64,000 bases of DNA from JACCXM01 sp046328335 (GTDB lineage: Bacteria; Chloroflexota; Chloroflexia; Thermomicrobiales; UBA6265): contig JAXLWU010000004.1 in the NCBI GenBank assembly GCA_046328335.1, positions 194,775 to 258,774 of the forward strand, given 5' to 3'. How positions within the stretch are numbered: position 1 is the stretch's first letter; the number at the start of each line of letters is the position of its first letter. Under the pieces are notes generated by a model. The model was given only the letters and a program-made list of their open reading frames with translations. It searched no databases and was not told where the DNA came from. A program made the position numbers and the translations under genes. Below are positions 1 to 7,724 of this stretch, piece after piece.

Positions 1-78
1 GAACACATGCCGGACCCCCCGCGCCAGCAGCGCCTCGATCAGGAATTCGCCAATGGTCGTCTGTTGCTCGTTATCCAT
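1..78 (-). CDS. N-terminus of a TPP-dependent 2-oxo-acid decarboxylase-type protein (partial)
   Basis: Read on the minus strand from an ATG at 78, the frame is open for 26 codons to the window edge. It gives MDNEQQTTIGEFLIEALLAR followed by GVRHVF. The pattern of TIGEFLIEALLARGVRHVF matches the first strand and helix of the pyrimidine-binding domain in thiamine-diphosphate enzymes of the pyruvate/indolepyruvate decarboxylase and acetolactate synthase superfamily. The rest of the gene lies outside the window, so substrate and subfamily cannot be told. It runs in the same direction as the FkbM genes upstream of it, about 120 bases after their last stop. Confidence 0.6.
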   Translation of the reverse strand, partial: MDNEQQTTIGEFLIEALLARGVRHVF

Positions 79-199
79 GGTGCCGTTTCCCTTGCCGTCA
101 ATGCATGAACCAGGTGTAGCCAGTCCTGACGAACACCCCCACAGGGGCTATCAATCTGAGGGGCAGGATTCGCACCGGCAGAAGCAGTGATGAACTCGC

Positions 200-1069
200 T
201 CAGGCGCCCGCCGCACCAAGTGTCAAATATGTGCGAGCCTGAGGATCAGGCGGATGTCCGTGTCCTTGATGAACGTAGTTTGCAGGGCGGCGCGGAACCA
301 TCTCGAGGTCCAGATCGCTAAACGCCTGAAGCAAGTCATCTCGTACAAAGAAGGCGTTGACTCCCGCCAATTCGGTATGCACCAGTCGATACCCAAGTGA
401 TTCACCGAGTAGCTGGAACGCTCCTAATGAGGCTCCAAAGAAGTCAGTGCCATCCCATTGCCAATGTGCGACATACGGTTGCACCAGGGTTGAACTTGGA
501 TCCAGCCCGGCATTGTATTCAACAATTACGACACGAGGTCTGATACCGTCGATCGCCGACCAAATCCAGAAGTCGTTTCCGTCGATATCGATAGAGAGGA
601 TATCGGGTGTCTCGGGCACACCTGCTTCTTCGAACAGCGCGTTGATGTTCTCTCGGTGCACGTACGCGTGACGGGTTTGAATCTTCGGATTGGCGCAGTG
701 CTTTTTCGCCAGAGCCATCGCGCGGGCATGGTCTCCTTCAATTAACAGGCCCGACCAACCGAGCACATCTGCAAGGAACACACAGTTACCGGCGCGTCCC
801 GTTTCCGCTCCGAATTCAATGAAGTACCTGGAGTCCACGCCGATGCGACGCATGATCTCCGCAATGACGCCGTCCTCACCGTTCTCGGATGTCAGATGAA
901 GTTCGTAGCCTGTCAGAGATCCCGCGTTTAGCACGGGACTTGGCTCATGATGGCGTCGGACAAGTTCGGCTAGAGTCGAATAGAAGAGCATCAGCTCTGT
1001 TCCAGGCATGGTTAGATCTCCAGGATTCGGCCACATTATCTGCGCCGACTCCGCTTGGTCCGCCGCCAT
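200..1069 (-). CDS. FkbM-like SAM-dependent methyltransferase (divergent member)
   Basis: This 289-residue protein has a Rossmann methyltransferase core. FIEFGAETG at residues 83-91 is the SAM-binding motif I, LLIEGD at 108-113 is the end of strand 2, and DILSIDIDGND at 156-166 matches the acidic strand 4 region seen in FkbM-type enzymes. The likely role is transfer of a methyl group to a sugar or other small acceptor. The start ATG directly follows the TGA of the upstream FkbM gene (TGAATG), so the two are translationally coupled and the start is well supported. It differs clearly from the other two FkbM proteins here, and it lacks their shared N-terminal segment, so its acceptor may differ. 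Confidence 0.75.
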   Translation of the reverse strand: MAADQAESAQIMWPNPGDLTMPGTELMLFYSTLAELVRRHHEPSPVLNAGSLTGYELHLTSENGEDGVIAEIMRRIGVDSRYFIEFGAETGRAGNCVFLADVLGWSGLLIEGDHARAMALAKKHCANPKIQTRHAYVHRENINALFEEAGVPETPDILSIDIDGNDFWIWSAIDGIRPRVVIVEYNAGLDPSSTLVQPYVAHWQWDGTDFFGASLGAFQLLGESLGYRLVHTELAGVNAFFVRDDLLQAFSDLDLEMVPRRPANYVHQGHGHPPDPQARTYLTLGAAGA

Positions 1070-2068
1070 TCATGACAGCCGGTCACCAACAGCAACGGCT
1101 CCCGGTGCCCGTTGTTCATCCGTGTAGTACAGAGAATCCAAACCGGGCCAGCGCCTCTCGGGCAACAGAATCAGATTGATGTAGTAGATGCGCCGAGTCG
1201 CATCGATGAGCGCCGCCGCATTCTCAGCGGTAACCAAGAGTTCATCCTGAAGAAGAATCTCGATATCCATTCCCGCGTCACGGTGCAGGCGTATCGCATC
1301 ACCTCCCAGGACTCGCACTTCACGACCGATTTCCCGGTAACGCCGCAGAACGTCATCGGGACGTTCCCCCAATCTGTCAATCCACCCCGGATTGAACTCC
1401 AACAGGACGATCGGATTCCATTGGCGAAGCGTGCGTTCCAGTCCCTCGACAACTGCATGGTCGAGACCTTCGACATCGATCTTGATCACGTGAATGGGAA
1501 TCGCTGGCTCGAGTACGTCGTCAAGGCGGACCGCCTGAACGAATGACGATTTCCAATCTTGCGTCTGGTAGACGGTGGTGCTCGAACCTGGGTTGAAAGG
1601 GTTGCGGGTGATGCTGATGAGCCCTGAGTCACGGTGCGCCGCCGCAGGAAGCAGATCGACGTTGTCTAGCCCAGCCAACGCGACATTGGCGCGAAGCACA
1701 CCAAATGCATCAGGTTCTGCCTCGACAGCGAGAACGCGGCCTGTCGGTCCTACAGCGCGACCAAACAAGAGCGTGAAGTAACCGATATAGGCGCCGACGT
1801 CGAGAACGTTCATCCCTGGACGAAGAATCGACCGAAGGAAGCGGCCTTCTCCAGGCTCCCAGGACTTCGTCGTTCGAATCGTGTGGCCGACAACGCCGTC
1901 TTCAGGATGAGTCAGGATTGGTCCGACATCCGCATCGTCGACCCGAATAAACTCGACATTTCCCGGCAGGCGAGGCGATCCTGCAAGCAAGTACGCCGCC
2001 GCGGGTTGAAACCGAGGACTCAGCAATCGTCCTGAACGTTCTCCTCCGGAATGAGTCTCTGACATCAT
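1070..2068 (-). CDS. FkbM family methyltransferase
   Basis: A 332-residue protein with motif I VLDVGAYIGYF at residues 88-98, acidic strand VLAVEAEP at 112-119 and a later IKIDVEGLD strand, the typical FkbM pattern. FkbM enzymes O-methylate hydroxyls of sugars or polyketides. The N-terminal 80 residues (SPRFQPAAAYLLAGSPRLP, then HTIRTTKSWEPGEGRF) are closely shared with the third FkbM protein at 4482-5402, so the two are paralogues. It lies 65 bases after the propeller/GT2/TPR gene and is coupled to the next methyltransferase. The context suggests modification of a surface glycan made by the neighbouring glycosyltransferases. The acceptor is inferred only. Confidence 0.85.
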   Translation of the reverse strand: MMSETHSGGERSGRLLSPRFQPAAAYLLAGSPRLPGNVEFIRVDDADVGPILTHPEDGVVGHTIRTTKSWEPGEGRFLRSILRPGMNVLDVGAYIGYFTLLFGRAVGPTGRVLAVEAEPDAFGVLRANVALAGLDNVDLLPAAAHRDSGLISITRNPFNPGSSTTVYQTQDWKSSFVQAVRLDDVLEPAIPIHVIKIDVEGLDHAVVEGLERTLRQWNPIVLLEFNPGWIDRLGERPDDVLRRYREIGREVRVLGGDAIRLHRDAGMDIEILLQDELLVTAENAAALIDATRRIYYINLILLPERRWPGLDSLYYTDEQRAPGAVAVGDRLS

Positions 2069-2132
2069 TTGCGCTGTTTCATTTGCTTCCGCATTGGTCC
2101 CGCACTCGATCCGTACATCGGTTGAAGCCTGA

Positions 2133-4391
2133 TCAAATCACATCTGGCGACAGTCGTTTGGTCATTGCATCCTGAAACAAGCGCTCAGCCTCCTCGGCAC
2201 CGGCATCGTCGCCGACCTCGCGCAGGGCGAAGCGAAGCACGTCGTAGGGGCCCTCCCAGAGACCGGGAGGATGGCGGAAGCCGATCCGCGGCACGGAGTC
2301 GCCAACGCCCGCGAACTGGCCGAGCGCGACGGCGTGCCGCGCCCAGTAGACCGCCTGTGCCGCCCGCCCGGCGTGCCAGGAGGCGTAGGCCGCCAGCCAC
2401 GACAGTTCGCCGAGTCCGGCGTGACGAGCCAGTCCCGTGGCGCAAGCCTCGACCGCGTCTTCCGGCCGGTCGAGTTTCATCAGGCACTCCGCGGCGCGGA
2501 ACATCGCCCAGCCACCCTCTTCGTCCCACCCCCGCAGGCTGGCGCACGTGCGAAAGGCCGCGATCGCCTCCTCGAACCGACCCAGCCCGGCGAGGGAATC
2601 GCCCAGGTAATAGAACCAGCGCGGGTCGTCCGGGTGCGCCGCGGTGTGCCGGGTGAGGATGGCGATGTCCCGCTCCGCCTTGCGCCGGTATTGCTCGTGC
2701 GTCTTGCCGAGTTCGTCGAAGGTGACGCCTTCCAGCGTCTCGGAGCCGTTGCCCCCCTCGCGAATGAACGCCTCGTGGGTCGGGCCCACGAAGCGGCCGT
2801 GCGCGGGGAGGCGAAAGAAGCGCTCCTTGCCGTAGGTGCCGGAACTGAACTTCACGTGGAGGGAATCGGCGCTGGTCTCCGCCAGCGCGGCGCGGATATC
2901 GATCTCCCCGGCCTCGATCCGCTCGTCCGTATCGAGGGTGACCGCCCAATCGGCACCGAGCGCCGCGGCCGTGGCTAGCGCGAAATTGCGTGCCGCGGCG
3001 AAATCCTCCTGCCACGGCATGCGCTTCACGACCAACTTGTCCCCCGCGATCTCACGGGCTATGTCGAGCGTGTCGTCCGTGATGCCGGTATCGATCACGA
3101 GGCACCAATCGACCCAATCGACGACACTCGCCAGCGCCTCGCCGATGATCTCGCGGTTGCTCCCGGTCATCGTCATCGCGACGATGCTCGGCGAACCGAT
3201 ATACCGCGTGAACTCGACCGGCGCGGCGACCTCCTCCGTCACCAGTTCCCAGACCGGTTCCTCCCCGGCGTCATCCGCGGCGGTCGCCGGTTCCGGTGCG
3301 GCATCGGCCGCGACGTCGAGGGGCGGGGCGAGGAGCGGCAACACTTCGGCGAGGGGAACGGTGGCGAGCCAGGCTTCCCGGTCCCAGACGCCATAGGAGA
3401 TGACCAGATCATCGCCCATTTGTGCCAGACCACCGGCAAACTCGATCCCTCGTTCCTGGAGCAGGAATGGGTACGAGATGAGCGAAATCTGCCAATTCGC
3501 ATCGAACCAGACCCAGCGATGCGTGTAAACGCGGCCGCCGTCGTCAAAGTTCGCCCGGTCATGGATGAGACAAAGATGCCCATCGTTGAGTGGGATTACC
3601 TGGGTTCCCCCACTGAACGAACGCGCTATTGGCAAGCCAGGCTGGATCAGATCTGGTTCCGCTTTGCCCGTCTCATCGTCGTACCGGAGGATAACTACTG
3701 GCGACGAAGAATAGATGAACCGTAAAGGCTCACTTGAACCGTGAACTACTGGCATCCAGTTCTTTTCGTGCCGAGTGCTGGCATCACTAAGCAAATGAAC
3801 GTCTGTGACGGTTGCATCTTCGATCCGTGACAAGGCGATCTGGCATATGCCGCTTACGGACCGATCCCGAACCGTCGCCGACGTCCACCATGCACCTCGG
3901 TGGTAGACAAGGCGATTGTCTTCAAATCCCGAGACTGGAAATGGAGGGGGCTCGGGGCGAAACCGGCTATCGTCTATCAACCGCACGTCTTGAACGGTCA
4001 GGTCACAGTCGATATCTGCAAGATAGTTCACCGTCCGTATGACACCCTGAGGATCGTGGGCGGTGTAATGGAGACGCGGGGTTACCACGTAATTGGATGA
4101 TCTGACATTGAGTTTGAATCCGTCGCTTTCCGGATCGGCGGCGATGCTCGGATTGAAACGCGACCAGCCTTCCGGCACCGGAAACTCGATCGGGCGTTTC
4201 CGGGTCGATGGCGCCAGTTCATCCAGCGGGCGGGCGTAGAACACCTGATTGCGCCGCGCCTGCACATCGACGTGACCGGGCAAACCGTCCGCGGACAGGA
4301 GCCGTTCCGCCGCCGCCATCCCGGCCGCGACATCGCCCTGGTAGTAGGCGTCGATGGTGGTCTGAAAGTCAGATTGCCACCAGTCGCTCAT
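2133..4391 (-). CDS. Beta-propeller / GT2 glycosyltransferase / TPR fusion protein
   Basis: A 752-residue cytosolic protein with no signal peptide or membrane span. Residues 1-60 form a helical TPR-like start (WWQSDFQTTIDAYYQGD). Residues about 70-355 look like a beta-propeller with repeated Trp/Gly strands (FNPSIAAD, GFEDNRLV, RHEKNWMPV, RWVWFD, GLAQMGDDLVISYGVWD), similar in style to five-bladed glycosidase-like folds. After an Ala/Glu-rich linker, residues 400-560 are a GT2 core: IVAMTMTGSN, VIDTGITDDT, DFAAARNFAL and the DTDE metal site near residue 487. Residues 590-740 are TPR repeats. It is flanked by FkbM methyltransferases and has a full paralogue at 5399-7603. A glycosyl transfer role is well supported; what the propeller binds is unknown. 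Confidence 0.8.
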   Translation of the reverse strand: MSDWWQSDFQTTIDAYYQGDVAAGMAAAERLLSADGLPGHVDVQARRNQVFYARPLDELAPSTRKRPIEFPVPEGWSRFNPSIAADPESDGFKLNVRSSNYVVTPRLHYTAHDPQGVIRTVNYLADIDCDLTVQDVRLIDDSRFRPEPPPFPVSGFEDNRLVYHRGAWWTSATVRDRSVSGICQIALSRIEDATVTDVHLLSDASTRHEKNWMPVVHGSSEPLRFIYSSSPVVILRYDDETGKAEPDLIQPGLPIARSFSGGTQVIPLNDGHLCLIHDRANFDDGGRVYTHRWVWFDANWQISLISYPFLLQERGIEFAGGLAQMGDDLVISYGVWDREAWLATVPLAEVLPLLAPPLDVAADAAPEPATAADDAGEEPVWELVTEEVAAPVEFTRYIGSPSIVAMTMTGSNREIIGEALASVVDWVDWCLVIDTGITDDTLDIAREIAGDKLVVKRMPWQEDFAAARNFALATAAALGADWAVTLDTDERIEAGEIDIRAALAETSADSLHVKFSSGTYGKERFFRLPAHGRFVGPTHEAFIREGGNGSETLEGVTFDELGKTHEQYRRKAERDIAILTRHTAAHPDDPRWFYYLGDSLAGLGRFEEAIAAFRTCASLRGWDEEGGWAMFRAAECLMKLDRPEDAVEACATGLARHAGLGELSWLAAYASWHAGRAAQAVYWARHAVALGQFAGVGDSVPRIGFRHPPGLWEGPYDVLRFALREVGDDAGAEEAERLFQDAMTKRLSPDVI

Positions 4392-4481
4392 GTCCGCACC
4401 TCTCGCGACGTTTCCGCCCGAATCATGCCTCTCCTCGCGGAACGGGTCACCCCGGGTCGATCCCGCTCCAGGTCCGTGATA

Positions 4482-5402
4482 TCACGATGGTACGGCGAAT
4501 GATTCATCTATTGCAGGAGTTGGGGTCAGGACCAGATTGATGAAATGGATGTGCCGTGTCCGCGCGATCAGTTCGGCGTCGAGTTCCCCGGTCACAAAGA
4601 GGTCCTCATTGAGGAGCGGATCGAGCTCCATCCCGGCCTCGTGGCGCAGGCGAACGGCATCGGCGCCGAGCAGGCGCACGCCGAGCCCCAGGGTGCGATA
4701 CGCCGCCAGCACCATCTCGGGAGGATCGCCAAACTGCTCGCTTTTCGACGGGTTCAGTTCGACCAGCAGCGTCGGGCGCCAGCGCCCGATCGTGCGCCGC
4801 AGCCCCTCCACCACCGCCAGATCCATCCCCTCGGCGTCGATCTTGATGAAGTCGATGCGCGCCCCGGGGTCGAGCAGGTCGTCGAGCCGCACCGCCTGCA
4901 CCGGGAACGCCTCCGCGCCGATCGTGGTGATGTAGGCGGCGCTGCCGCCCTGGTTCCCCGGATCGCGCACCCCATGCGTCAACCCGGGCCGGCGCGAGGC
5001 CGCCACCGGCGCCATCTCGATGATGTCGTGCTCGGCCAGCGCGACATTGGCGCGCAGGAACTGGAAGGTCTCGGGATCGGCCTCCACCGCCAGCACCCGG
5101 CCGGCCGCACCCACGAGGCGGGCCATGAAGCGGGTGAAATAGCCGATGTGAGCGCCGACGTCGATGACATGCATTCCCGGGCGCAGCGTCCGTTGCAGGA
5201 AGCGGCCTTCCCCTGGTTCCCAGGTTTGGGTCGACCGGATCGTGTGACCAACCACGCCGTCCGCGGCATCGGTCAGCAGCGGTCCGGCATCGCTATCCTC
5301 GACGCGGATCACGCGCTCCGTGGGTGGCAACCGGGGCGGTCCTTCCAGCAGCTCGGCGGCGGCGGGCCGGAACGCGGGCGAAACGAGCCGGACGCCGCTC
5401 AT
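4482..5402 (-). CDS. FkbM family methyltransferase
   Basis: The start at 5402 (MSGVRLVSPAF) overlaps the upstream stop as ATGA and aligns with the N-terminus of the 1070-2068 paralogue; an upstream extension of the frame only mirrors the overlapping GT2 gene and was left out. The 306-residue product has VIDVGAHIGYF and VLAVEADPE for SAM binding and IKIDAEGMDLAVVEGL in strand 4. It is the sister of the 1070-2068 protein and presumably acts on a related sugar acceptor. The alternation methyltransferase / GT2-propeller / methyltransferase / GT2-propeller indicates that a two-gene unit was duplicated. Confidence 0.85.
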   Translation of the reverse strand: MSGVRLVSPAFRPAAAELLEGPPRLPPTERVIRVEDSDAGPLLTDAADGVVGHTIRSTQTWEPGEGRFLQRTLRPGMHVIDVGAHIGYFTRFMARLVGAAGRVLAVEADPETFQFLRANVALAEHDIIEMAPVAASRRPGLTHGVRDPGNQGGSAAYITTIGAEAFPVQAVRLDDLLDPGARIDFIKIDAEGMDLAVVEGLRRTIGRWRPTLLVELNPSKSEQFGDPPEMVLAAYRTLGLGVRLLGADAVRLRHEAGMELDPLLNEDLFVTGELDAELIARTRHIHFINLVLTPTPAIDESFAVPS

Positions 5403-7603
5403 CCCCCGCGCTCCTGCCGCTCGCGCGCGGTCTTCGCCTCGTGATAGAGCCGTTCCGCCTCGTTGGCGCTGGCCTCCTCCCCGATCTCGCGCAGGGCGTA
5501 GCGCAGCACGTCGTACGGTCCTTCCCAGAGGGCCACCGGGTAACGGAACCCGATGCGGGTCACCATCTCCCCGGATCCGGCGAATCTGCCCATCGCCACC
5601 GATTGCCCTGCCCAGTACGCCGCCTGCTCCGGACGGCCGGCGCGCCACGAGGCGTACGCCGCCAGCCAGGTCAATTCCCCTAGCCCAGCATGACGCGTCA
5701 TCCCCAGCGCGCACGCTTCGACCGCGTCGTCGAAGCGGCCGAGGGCCAGGTGACACTGTGCGGCGCGATACATCGCCCAGGCTCCCTCCTCGTCCCAGCC
5801 GCGCAACTCCCAGCAGCGGCGGAAGGCGGCGATCGCCTCTTCGCAGCGGTCGAGTCCGGCCAGCGAGTCCCCGAGGTAATAGAACCAGCGGGGATCGGCC
5901 GGATTCTGGCTCGTGTGTTGCGCCAGGATGGCGACATCCCGTTCCGCTTTCTGCCGGTACTGCTCCGCCGACTTGGGGAGTTCGTCGAAGAAGATCGCCT
6001 CCAGCACCTGCGGTCCGCCATGGCTGCGCATGAATGCCTCGTGGGTGGGCCCGATGTACCTCCCCCGCGCGGGAAGCCGGAAGAAGCGCTCTTTGCCGTA
6101 TGAACCGTCGCTGAACCTGACGTGCAGGGAATCCGCGGACGCCGTCGCGAGGACCTCGCGCACCGCGCGACTTCCCCCCAGCAGCCGCTCGTCGGTATCG
6201 ATAGTCACCGCCCAGGTGGCGCCGGTTTCGGCGGCAGCCTCGAGCGCGAAATTGCGCGCCGCGGCGAAGTCATCGCACCAGGGAAACTGGCGGACCACGA
6301 GTTTGTCGCCAGCGACGGTCCGCGCCACATCCAGAGTGTCATCCGTAATCCCGGTATCGATCACGAGGACGTGATCGACCCAATCGACGACGCTGGCGAT
6401 GGCGTCACCGATGATCGCCGCGCTGTTTCCGGCAAGGGTCATCGAGACGATGGTGACATCGCCCACTACCGGCGCGACCGCCGGTGTGGCCACCGCTGAG
6501 GCACGAATCTCCGCTTCGACCGCCGCGGCATCGAGGGGCGGCGCCAGCAACGCCAGCACCTCGGCACCGGGAACGGTCGCCAGCCAGGCCTCGCGGTCCC
6601 AGACGCCGAAGGAGACGATGAGATCGTCTCCCCGCCTGGCCAGACCGGCGGCGAACTCGACCCCGCGCTCGCGAAACATGAACGGCGCCGAGATCCGGCT
6701 CAGTCGCCAGGCGGTATCGAACCAGAGCCAGCGGTGGGCGTAGGTCCGCACCCCCTGCCGCGAGAAGCCAACCTCGTGCGTCAGGCAGAGCCAACCATCG
6801 TCGATGGCGACAACCTGCGACCCTCCCCTTGCCCGGCTGGCGATCGGCGGCGCCTCCCGGATCACCTCCGGCGTCAACTCGGCCGTGTCCAGGTCGTAGC
6901 GGACGACAACCGTCGGCGCCGCGGAGTAGACGAAGCGAACCGCCTCCTCCGGCTGGTCGAGCACCGGCATCCAGTTCTTTTCGTGACGGCGCGGGCTGTC
7001 GCTGATCACCCGCAGATCGCCGGCCCGGGCGCCATCGAGCGCCACCAGGACGGTCTGGATCAGCCCATAGGGGGTGCGGTCGCGCACCGCGGCCGACGCC
7101 CACCAGCGCCGAGCGCCGGGAATCAGGCGGTAATCCTCGAATCCCGCCACCGGAAAGAGCGGAGGGTCGGGACGCAGCTGGCAATCGTCGATCGGCGTCA
7201 CCGCCCCGATGTCGAGATCGGCATCGAGTTCGACCAGGTAACTCTCGGTCCGGACCACCTTCTCCGGATCGAGCACCACCATGGTCATCGCCTGCCCGAC
7301 ATAGGCATAGTTCGACGAGCGCAGGATCATCCGGAACCCATCGCCATCGGCGGCGATGGAGGGGTTGAACTGCGACCACCCGGCCTGCACCGGGACCTCG
7401 ATGCGCCGCATCGTCGTGGAAAGCGCCATCTCCTCCAGGCGCGACAGGTAGAACATCATGTTGCGATGCGTCTGGGCTTCGACATCGGCGGGAAGCCCCC
7501 GCAGGGAGAGCAACTGCTCGCACGCGGTGCGACCGGCGGCGATCTCGCCCCGATAGAAGGCATCGACGGTCGTCTGAAATGTGGGACGCCACCACTCGGT
7601 CAT
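5399..7603 (-). CDS. Beta-propeller / GT2 glycosyltransferase / TPR fusion protein (paralogue)
   Basis: A 734-residue protein whose start MTEWWRPTFQTTVDAFYRGE aligns with MSDWWQSDFQTTIDAYYQGD of the paralogue at 2133-4391, so the ATG at 7603 was chosen over one 24 codons upstream. It has the same order of parts: helical start, propeller (FNPSIAADGDGF, GFEDYRLIPG, RHEKNWMPV, GLARRGDDLIVSFGVWD), GT2 core (IVSMTLAGNS, VIDTGITDDT, DFAAARNFAL, TIDTDE) and C-terminal TPRs. The DTDE metal-binding residues and GPTHEAF segment are kept in both copies, so both are probably active. It begins the run of modification genes downstream of the collagen-like genes, from which it is separated by a strong hairpin. 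Confidence 0.8.
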   Translation of the reverse strand: MTEWWRPTFQTTVDAFYRGEIAAGRTACEQLLSLRGLPADVEAQTHRNMMFYLSRLEEMALSTTMRRIEVPVQAGWSQFNPSIAADGDGFRMILRSSNYAYVGQAMTMVVLDPEKVVRTESYLVELDADLDIGAVTPIDDCQLRPDPPLFPVAGFEDYRLIPGARRWWASAAVRDRTPYGLIQTVLVALDGARAGDLRVISDSPRRHEKNWMPVLDQPEEAVRFVYSAAPTVVVRYDLDTAELTPEVIREAPPIASRARGGSQVVAIDDGWLCLTHEVGFSRQGVRTYAHRWLWFDTAWRLSRISAPFMFRERGVEFAAGLARRGDDLIVSFGVWDREAWLATVPGAEVLALLAPPLDAAAVEAEIRASAVATPAVAPVVGDVTIVSMTLAGNSAAIIGDAIASVVDWVDHVLVIDTGITDDTLDVARTVAGDKLVVRQFPWCDDFAAARNFALEAAAETGATWAVTIDTDERLLGGSRAVREVLATASADSLHVRFSDGSYGKERFFRLPARGRYIGPTHEAFMRSHGGPQVLEAIFFDELPKSAEQYRQKAERDVAILAQHTSQNPADPRWFYYLGDSLAGLDRCEEAIAAFRRCWELRGWDEEGAWAMYRAAQCHLALGRFDDAVEACALGMTRHAGLGELTWLAAYASWRAGRPEQAAYWAGQSVAMGRFAGSGEMVTRIGFRYPVALWEGPYDVLRYALREIGEEASANEAERLYHEAKTARERQERGG

Positions 7604-7656
7604 GGGTTCCGCTCGGTCGAGCACGTCGCTCGTCGGGTCCAGCATCGCACAAACGC

Positions 7657-7698
7657 GATACGACGAGCCGGGCAATCCATCGCCCGGCTCGTCGTATC
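7657..7698 (-). terminator. Perfect 17-bp hairpin after the collagen-like gene
   Basis: Positions 7657-7673 and 7682-7698 are exact inverted complements (17 bp, arms GATACGACGAGCCGGGC and its complement) around an 8-base loop. It lies 27 bases past the stop of the collagen-like gene in its direction of transcription. It is followed by GCGTTTGTGC, so the T-run is weak. A transcription terminator or processing hairpin is the simplest reading; it would insulate the fibre gene from the glycosyltransferase gene that starts at 7603. Confidence 0.7.
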
Positions 7699-7724
7699 CT
7701 GATCGGCAGCGCTAACGCTGGCCG

